A DNA stretch of 64,000 nucleotides from Aspergillus flavus (lineage: Eukaryota; Ascomycota; Eurotiomycetes; Eurotiales; Aspergillaceae): contig NC_092409.1 in NCBI RefSeq assembly GCF_009017415.1, positions 4,898,001 to 4,962,000 on the forward strand. Reading direction: 5' to 3'. Position numbers and translations under genes: made by a program. The notes beneath the pieces are model-generated. The model ran no database searches, was not told the origin of the DNA, and saw only the letters and a list, made by a program, of their open reading frames with translations. Numbering within the stretch: position 1 is the first letter of the stretch; the number at the start of each line of letters is the position of its first letter. Below, piece by piece: positions 57,693 through 64,000 of this stretch.

Positions 57693-60066
57693 ATGTCAAC
57701 CACCGACTCGCCTGCGATGCGGGCAGAACCTGATTTACAAAAATGGTAATTATATCTTCCACTTACACATTCCGCGTATCAAGTTTTTGGGGGACACAAG
57801 TAATCTTTCTATCCCAAGCCGAGGCATTGATCTGTTTGCCTTGAACCCCCCTTTTTTGTTCCCGATGCTGTGACTGTCCCAACGGGGAAATCTCAGTCAC
57901 TTGACGCAAGCCCTACACATACAACGACTGTCATGCTACCTGAAACAATCGCTGACCTTTTGCAAATCGCGCGGTTCCTACAGTTCCTTTCCAAATCCTA
58001 AATTCCAACAACTCCAAGAAGAAAGGTTCCGATTTACTCCTGTCAAAGTTGCGAAACCTGTCCCGCGCATCTGGGATCGTCAACCGTCCACCCCGTTTCT
58101 GGCGCGTCCCAAATCGCGGAAAGTGTGGAAGCGCTTCCGCTCCTCGTTCAACAGTATGAAGGCGCTGCAGCGCTTGATTTCCGCGCAGAGTGGTCCTAAT
58201 GACCACGATGACCTCTACACTGAAATCAACACGTCGCGGAATGAAGAGTATATGCGCGGCGTCAAGAGACGGTGTCTTGTGCATAATTCCGAGGAACAAG
58301 GAGAGGCAACGACATCCCGAGGACGCTCTTTTCTAGAGACAAAATGGGAGTCAGAGGCCAGTGGGAAAAGACGTAAGTCACCATCGCGTGTCCATATCAT
58401 GTTGTTGTTCTGAGGGAGCCGGATTTGACTTTTAGTAGGTAAATTTCCCGCCTATCGCGGTCTCGTGGACGGCTCCGAGCCTATCGTAGCCGATTCTCAG
58501 CCGCTAGGAGCCAGCGACGACGACGACAGCGACATTAGTTATCCAAACGCACACGATACTGCTACGTCAGGTGATGAAATTTTGCCGGATACGGTTGAAA
58601 GTGACGAATCGCTGGATCGTAGCCCAGACACGCCTACCAGATTGGCTGCCCCCGCGGCCTATCCCCGCACGCTACATGGTTTACAAAGTGGGATGGATGG
58701 AACCACTGCCGATATAAAGGAATGTGATGATCTCGGTCAGCCCCAGGCTGACCTGCCTGAGTCTAGCTCTCTGGAAGCTGGTCCTCCGGAGAATATAGAG
58801 GAGCAGGAAAATGATGCTGTTTTGGATGCCACTATGACGGATGATCTACAGTCTGGACAATGCGAATCACAGACCTCTGCAACGGTTTCCCCAGAGAGTG
58901 TGCAGCAGACGGACGCCACAGAACCGCCAGCAGCGGCACCCGTGCAGGACCTGACTGCAGAACAGGAGTCGACTTTGGTTCGATCGGCACTACGTAGCTC
59001 TTTGGATGGCGAGGATGCCGAGTTACTCAATAACTTTTTGTCCAAAGCGAAAGCCAAGCGAGAGGCCAAAGCCGCAGCAGCCGCGATGGTTACAGAAGAG
59101 AAAGCCGACCAGGTATACGTGGAGATCCCCGATATTCCCACACCGCAAGGTCGTCGGGTCCTGGAGGATCTGGATGCCAATTCACCCTCACCGCTGAAAG
59201 CCCAGTTGTCTCCATCCAAGGTTCCGGGCAAGGACATTGACGAAAAAGAAGATCAATCGCCTTCCAGTCCCCGTCGGAGCACCCGAACTCGTAGTGTCAA
59301 GGCCCCGCCGCGGATGACTACGACGACTACGGCGGCTCGCAACACGTTAACGCTTCGTCGTGCGAAGGGAACCGAATTCGTCTTTCTCAAAAAGACAGAA
59401 GCCCAGGAACTGGCACTAGCGACTCGTCGGAACACGCGACAGAATAAAGGAGATGCGATGTTACCGAAGTATACGCTACAGACCTTGGCTCAACAAACAA
59501 CGGACTCCGAGGCCACTTCAGATGACAACAAATCTGCACGCGATTCCAGTCGACGATGCGCATCCGCAAAGAGGGTGTCATGGAACGACGAGCGACTCGT
59601 TGAGTACGAAGGTGAGAGTGGAGAGGGGAGTAGCGATGACGCTACTGGCCGGGGAGGGAAATCTAAAAATCCAGAAAAAAGGAAGGCGACCAGTAGTCGC
59701 ACTACGCGTTCGCAGGGCCCGTCGAAAACTGGTGGTGACACCGTGCCGGCTGCATCGACTACTGCAGCGACTACTGCAACTCCTCGCGCGCGGCGTGTGC
59801 GGCGACTGGGAACACCCAAACCTACTGCAGCCGTTGACACCAGTGCATCACCGTCCACCAGCATGAGCCCGCCCGAAACACGCAAAAAGCTGACCCCCAA
59901 GTCTCCCCGGACGACAATAGCGGGGAGTGGCGCATCGAAAAAAGTCTCCCGTGTCAGCACCCGGAGTGACACTCGGGCGTCATTAGACAGTAGCTCGCTG
60001 AAGAGCTCCAGTCTTTTCAAGGCCCATGCCGGGTCAACCCCGATGCCAAGGCGAGTGCGATCGTGA
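57693..60066 (+). CDS. Large disordered, probably nuclear protein, function unknown
   Basis: Exon 58439-60066 is firm, and 57990-58372 is almost certain (FTPVKVAKPVPRIWDRQPST; the join GKR|RKFPAYRGLVDG is canonical). The proposed 5' part is 57693-57745 (MSTTDSPAMRAEPDLQKC) joined to 57897, which gives 718 aa in frame. However, 57897-57970 also reads well in another frame (VMLPETIADLLQIARFLQF), so another intron may exist there. The long C-terminal part is Ser/Thr/Lys-rich with KNPEKRKATSSRTTRSQGPS-type basic stretches and repeated PRR/TPK motifs resembling CDK sites. RSALRSSLDGEDAELLNNFL followed by a Lys/Ala helix is the most ordered segment. A chromatin or cell-cycle role is plausible, unproven. 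Confidence 0.6.
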
Positions 60067-62898
60067 CCTTGACGGTCCGTCCGAGCATTTTTAACGTATC
60101 TTCATGAAGGCTATTTTTCGGCTTGTTGCCCTGGTACAAAGTGTAATAGAGTGGGACTGAAGGGCTGTACATATTCATAATGCTGTCAATATTTGCTTTC
60201 GACCATTAATGACCTCGGGATTTGGATGGAGGTTGGGTTAGACACGGGGTTTTGCTATTTACATCCACAATAATGTTATTCGTGTTGTTTTTCTGTTTCT
60301 TGCTGTCTGGGGCGATGAAGAAATCCGGGGCAGAAAATGGAGTAAAAACGCACAGAGCCTGATCGGCGGTGTTTGTGTCGGGTTGCATGTGATTTATGCA
60401 TCCACTTACATTGAATCCTGCTCTGCTGTTGTTTACTCTGTACATACCCCCGTACATGAACCCCCGGCTTTCATTCACTCCTCGGGCCTTGATGCCGATC
60501 TTTGTCAGATCAACTCTCAGATCTCGCTTAACCTCCTCTAAGAGAAATGCTCTTTCGGGAGAAGGCAGCATTCATCATCCTATCCGGCAGGTAGGCTACC
60601 GAGTCTTTCCGTAGAGGGGCTCGGGATGTGGGATCATCACGAAAAGTAAACCCATTATTATGGAGCAAGTCTTATTATCTGGACTCCATCTACTCCATAG
60701 TACGGTGCAATCATGTTGGTGATGATGAACTACCTGCAGATGTGGTGAAACTGATATCCAGTGGTGTATGTTATGCCACCCTCGTAATACCTTTACTGGT
60801 ATTGATACCCGACGTCCAGTTAATACCTCATTTTCCAATGGTTATTATTATTATTATTATAACTGCAGCAGCAAAAAGAACAAAATGAATGAATATAGCC
60901 AAACCCCCTCGATGCAGAATGATATCATCTTCCCCTCCCCACTGCTTCCTAACCAAATTCGACCGAGATATCTCCAACGAGCAACCAAAACCCGACCACC
61001 ATCAAACCATCTCCCGAGAACTGTCTACCTATCCATCTCCGATCTTCACGGTACAGAACTTGGCTACTCTTAGCAGAATTAGCATCTTCAGTAGGAAAAG
61101 GAAAGTTTACCTTTTCTTCACTTGAATCCCTGTCGATAAAAAGTGTACCTCTGTGAGAGATCTGCTGCACTGCGGCATGTATGTATCAACCATCCTTACT
61201 CTCAACATCCAGGTTTGTCCCTCTATCAGAACGCCTCTGGCTTATCTGGATCCAATCCCTTGGGAGAGCGCACCCTCCAACCGTCTATCATGAAACATTC
61301 CTTCCAACTCAACTCACCGGGTATCCATTACCTGAGATAAAACCAAATAAAGAACGACCAACAAGCCAACCATACTTGGCGCAATGCATTATCCTACAGA
61401 AAAGGAATATGGAGCGGGCTGTCCCTCGGTTCCTGAACCATACTTTAAGTTTGATAGAACAAGGACGAACCACTCAGTTACATCCATCACTATACCTAAG
61501 TATACTACCACCGACACTACCACCGTATCAACAGGATAAGAATAGAGCCGACGCTACCCATGCCCATCTGCCCCAAAATTGACCAAAAGAGTAAAAAGTC
61601 AAATCAAACAATGCCCCAAATTTAATCCCTCAAAAACTTCCAAGTGGGAATCCATATCCCGTCCTCCATCAAATCATCGCAACGCACCAATTGCAAATGT
61701 AAGTCGTCTAAGGTACCTGTACCCTTCCACCTAAGACTAAGTGGAACCCCCCTTCTCCATTCATATTCTACACCTTTCCCATTTCATCGGTTTCCCCACC
61801 GCGGAAACCCGAGTCTATGATTGCATCCCACGTCATTCCCGACATGCTGGCTGGGAGAAAAGAAAAGGCTAGGGTTACGGTTTTGTAGGGTTAGGTTTTG
61901 GAATGGTCACGGTTCCACTTGGGGGGTTGCACGGTGCTTTACCGCATTGGGGGGTTCGGTGTTTTAGGGCTTTTCCGGATTTGCCCACCGGAGAGGGAAG
62001 GAGAGAGACTCCGGGATTTTCCGATCGTTTTGTTTTTCGAGGCTTTTTGTTTGATGGGCCTTCTGCCTATCTGGTTGGTACATGTAAAAGGTCCTTCCTG
62101 TATTGATGGTGGTTGATGCTCAATATATGAACTACTGTTGTATATCTATTTGCTTTTTTTTGTGTAGTTTCAGTTTCCTCACACTGCGAAAGTAAGAACT
62201 CTACTATCAACTCTGTGTAACTATCAAAAACTCAATTGAATTCCCGAACTCAATAGGATATGACATGAACAAGGGTAATGTAGTATGGACATGTAGTAAT
62301 TATGGTTGTTGTACTCAGGTTGTAATTTCCCTTTACTTTCCCGGCATAGCGTCATACCACCTAACTTACTAGAGCGTTAGCCGACCTGTCGCATGTCATG
62401 GAGGACAGTCCTCCGAGTCCACCTTCTCACCTGTGCTAATTACAGTAGTAGGATGCAGGTCGCAGGGGTAACTGCTTCGAGGCATGGTTCCATAGAGCTT
62501 CAACTTTTATTGTATTGGTTCTTCTCTCACTTTTCTTGCCAAAGGGGGTGTGTGTGTATTCCCTTGGCGGCTAAAAATTAATTCAGAAATAAATCGGTCT
62601 CTATTGAAAATTTAAATTTTATGATTTTTGGGATTGTTTGGTTTGGTTTATTATTATTCTATTTTGTGTTTCTTGTATGGTACCTGGTAAGTTTTCTATG
62701 TTATGTTCTTTACAAAGTATTCCATCCAAGTTGGTTGTGATATCGTAGGCCGTTACATTTCTTCGTTTCATACTATACTATGGGAATATGTAGCCACTGT
62801 ATACTATATGTTTTGGACCTCCTGAACAACTCCAATTGTTTATGTCCCGCATAAAGAAAAGAAGTCTATTGTCCCCTCCAGAGCCCTGGTCTGTTTGT
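60067..62898. other. 2.8-kb gene-poor region before the aldo-keto reductase
   Basis: Both flanking genes end here (convergent). Short frames (up to 133 codons, 61181-61582) show no domains. Contains a TTA microsatellite at 60842-60860. I see no RNA gene or mobile element, though a noncoding RNA gene could hide here. Confidence 0.45.
60842..60860. repeat. TTA/TAA microsatellite
   Basis: Six TTA units in intergenic DNA. Confidence 0.8.
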
Positions 62899-63941
62899 TC
62901 AAGCAGACAGGTTCTTGGCGGTCTCCTCAGGCCAGACATCGTAGCCGAAGGTGTCCTTCATGTTGACGAAGCGGAAGTGACGACCCTCGGCGACCTTGTT
63001 GACGGCCTCGAAGTCCTCGTCGGTCAGCTCGATGCTCTTGAAGTTGGACTCGATACGGGCGGGGTTGGAGCTCTTGGGGAGCACCACGTAGCCGCGACGC
63101 AGACCCCAGGCAATGAGCACCTGGGCCAGGGTGTTGCCGCCCTTCTGGGCGATCTCGTTGAGGGTCTTGTTCTCGCTGACCCGCTCGCCGGTGGTGGGCA
63201 CCTGGTTCTGGGAGCCCAGGGGCGAGTAGGCCTCGGGGAGGATGTCGTTCTTGAAGCAGAACTGGACCAACTCGTTGTTGGGCAGGAAGGGGTGGATCTC
63301 AATCTGGTTGACATGAGGCTTGATCTCGGCGAACTTGAACAGCTTCTCGAGACCCGGGATGGTCCAGTTGGAAACACCGATGGCCTTGGCCTTGCCGTCC
63401 CTGTAGATCTTCTCCATGGCGCGCCATGTGGGCTCGGGGTTCTCAGTGAGCTCCTTGAGGATGACGTACTGTGATGGTTCGGTTAGTTGTACCGGACGTC
63501 AAACTAGATGGCAGAGGATGATGTGCTGCATACCTTGCCGTCAGGGCCAATCTTGGGTTTCTCCTGGTCCTCCTTCTCGGAGGCAATGGGCCAGTGGACA
63601 AGGAAGAGGTCAACGTAGTCCAGTCGGAGTCTCTTCAGGGAGTTATCAACGGACCACTGGACGTCCTCGGGACGGTGGAGGTGATTCCAGACTTTAGTGC
63701 AGACGAAGATGTCTTCCCGCTTGACGGAGGGGTTCTTCTTGAGGAAGTCATGGATACCATCACCAACCTCATCCTCGTTGAGGTAGAACCAGGCACAGTC
63801 CAAGTGACGGTATCCGGTCTCGAGGGCCTTGGTGACAGCCTGGTAGGTCTCGCCCTTGGAGCCCTCACTGGCGAAGGTACCGAAACCGACACCGGGGATC
63901 TTAACGCCATTGCTCAGCGTGAAAGTCTTTCCGTTCGACAT
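62899..63941 (-). CDS. Aldo-keto reductase (NADPH-dependent; glycerol dehydrogenase/Gcy1 type)
   Basis: Exons 63941-63534 and 63468-62899 encode 325 aa, the standard AKR length. The (beta/alpha)8 signature GYRHLDCAWFYLNEDEVGDG carries the catalytic Asp and Tyr (about 47 and 52). The Lys is in FVCTKVWNH (about 80) and the His in LFLVHWP (about 115). IGVSNW (about 165) and LPKSSNPARIESNFKSIEL, the NADPH-binding end (KSSNPxRI), are complete. Fungal relatives include Gcy1 and the glycerol dehydrogenase GldB, which reduce aldehydes or dihydroxyacetone, the latter in osmotic stress. Substrate cannot be fixed from sequence. Codon usage is strongly C/G-ending, suggesting high expression. Confidence 0.93.
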
Positions 63942-64000
63942 GTTGGGTGGTTGTGATAATGAGAATTGGGGGTCTATTGCAAGAGAAAGGAACTCAAAAA
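63942..64000. other. Window end: 5' flank of the aldo-keto reductase
   Basis: 59 bp of upstream leader only. Confidence 0.6.

Noticed and set aside
62836..63474. Plus-strand frame of 212 codons opposite the aldo-keto reductase
   Set aside because: Complement of a highly C/G-ending exon, which removes stops on the other strand; the AKR motifs prove the minus strand.

Overview
The window is nuclear DNA of a filamentous fungus, very probably an Aspergillus of section Flavi (A. oryzae/A. flavus group). Genes have several introns of about 45-80 nt with GTANGT donors and CTRAY branch sites, the tRNAs are of eukaryotic type, and the secreted serine protease at 46.6-47.9 kb agrees over its full length with oryzin (Alp1) as I remember it. 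No species call is possible without a search. I assembled exons by hand from splice signals and phase; in every gene listed with exon coordinates the joined length is a multiple of three.

Layout. (1) 0-5.3 kb, plant cell-wall sugar use: the 5' end of an MFS sugar transporter, a divergent intracellular GH78 alpha-L-rhamnosidase, and a secreted GH93 exo-arabinanase. (2) 5.3-9.4 kb, gene-poor: three intron-containing tRNA-Asp(GTC) genes and a possible degraded coding relic. (3) 9.5-18.2 kb: an unrecognised 310-aa protein, a Nudix hydrolase, the Fe-S assembly factor Nar1, a PARG-like gene cut by an in-frame TGA, a zincless Fpg-type DNA glycosylase and a MIX23-like protein. (4) 18.9-43.1 kb, a dense housekeeping block: NatA subunit Nat1, Tim54, the NDR kinase CotA, SF3a subunit 2, tubulin cofactor E, a U1-type zinc-finger protein, a Zn2Cys6 regulator, a 2-hydroxyacid dehydrogenase, a Cwf19-like protein and the GPN-loop GTPase Gpn1/Npa3. 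(5) 43.5-54.7 kb: a small membrane protein, alkaline protease Alp1 behind a 2.4-kb upstream region, an MFS drug transporter, a basic fungal protein and an omega-like glutathione S-transferase. (6) 55-64 kb: a SUZ-domain protein, two unrecognised genes, a 2.8-kb gap and an aldo-keto reductase.

Functional links: the transporter, GH78 and GH93 would together serve release and uptake of pectin side-chain sugars. Prp11-like SF3a2, the U1-type zinc-finger protein and Cwf19 all belong to pre-mRNA splicing, but they lie among unrelated genes, so this looks like chance proximity.

I found no clear undescribed multi-gene system. The points most worth checking are the in-frame TGA in the PARG-like gene, a possible spliced fusion of the basic protein with the downstream GST (which itself carries a presequence-like N-terminus), the CGG-type inverted repeat between transporter and rhamnosidase, and the relic among the tRNA-Asp genes.
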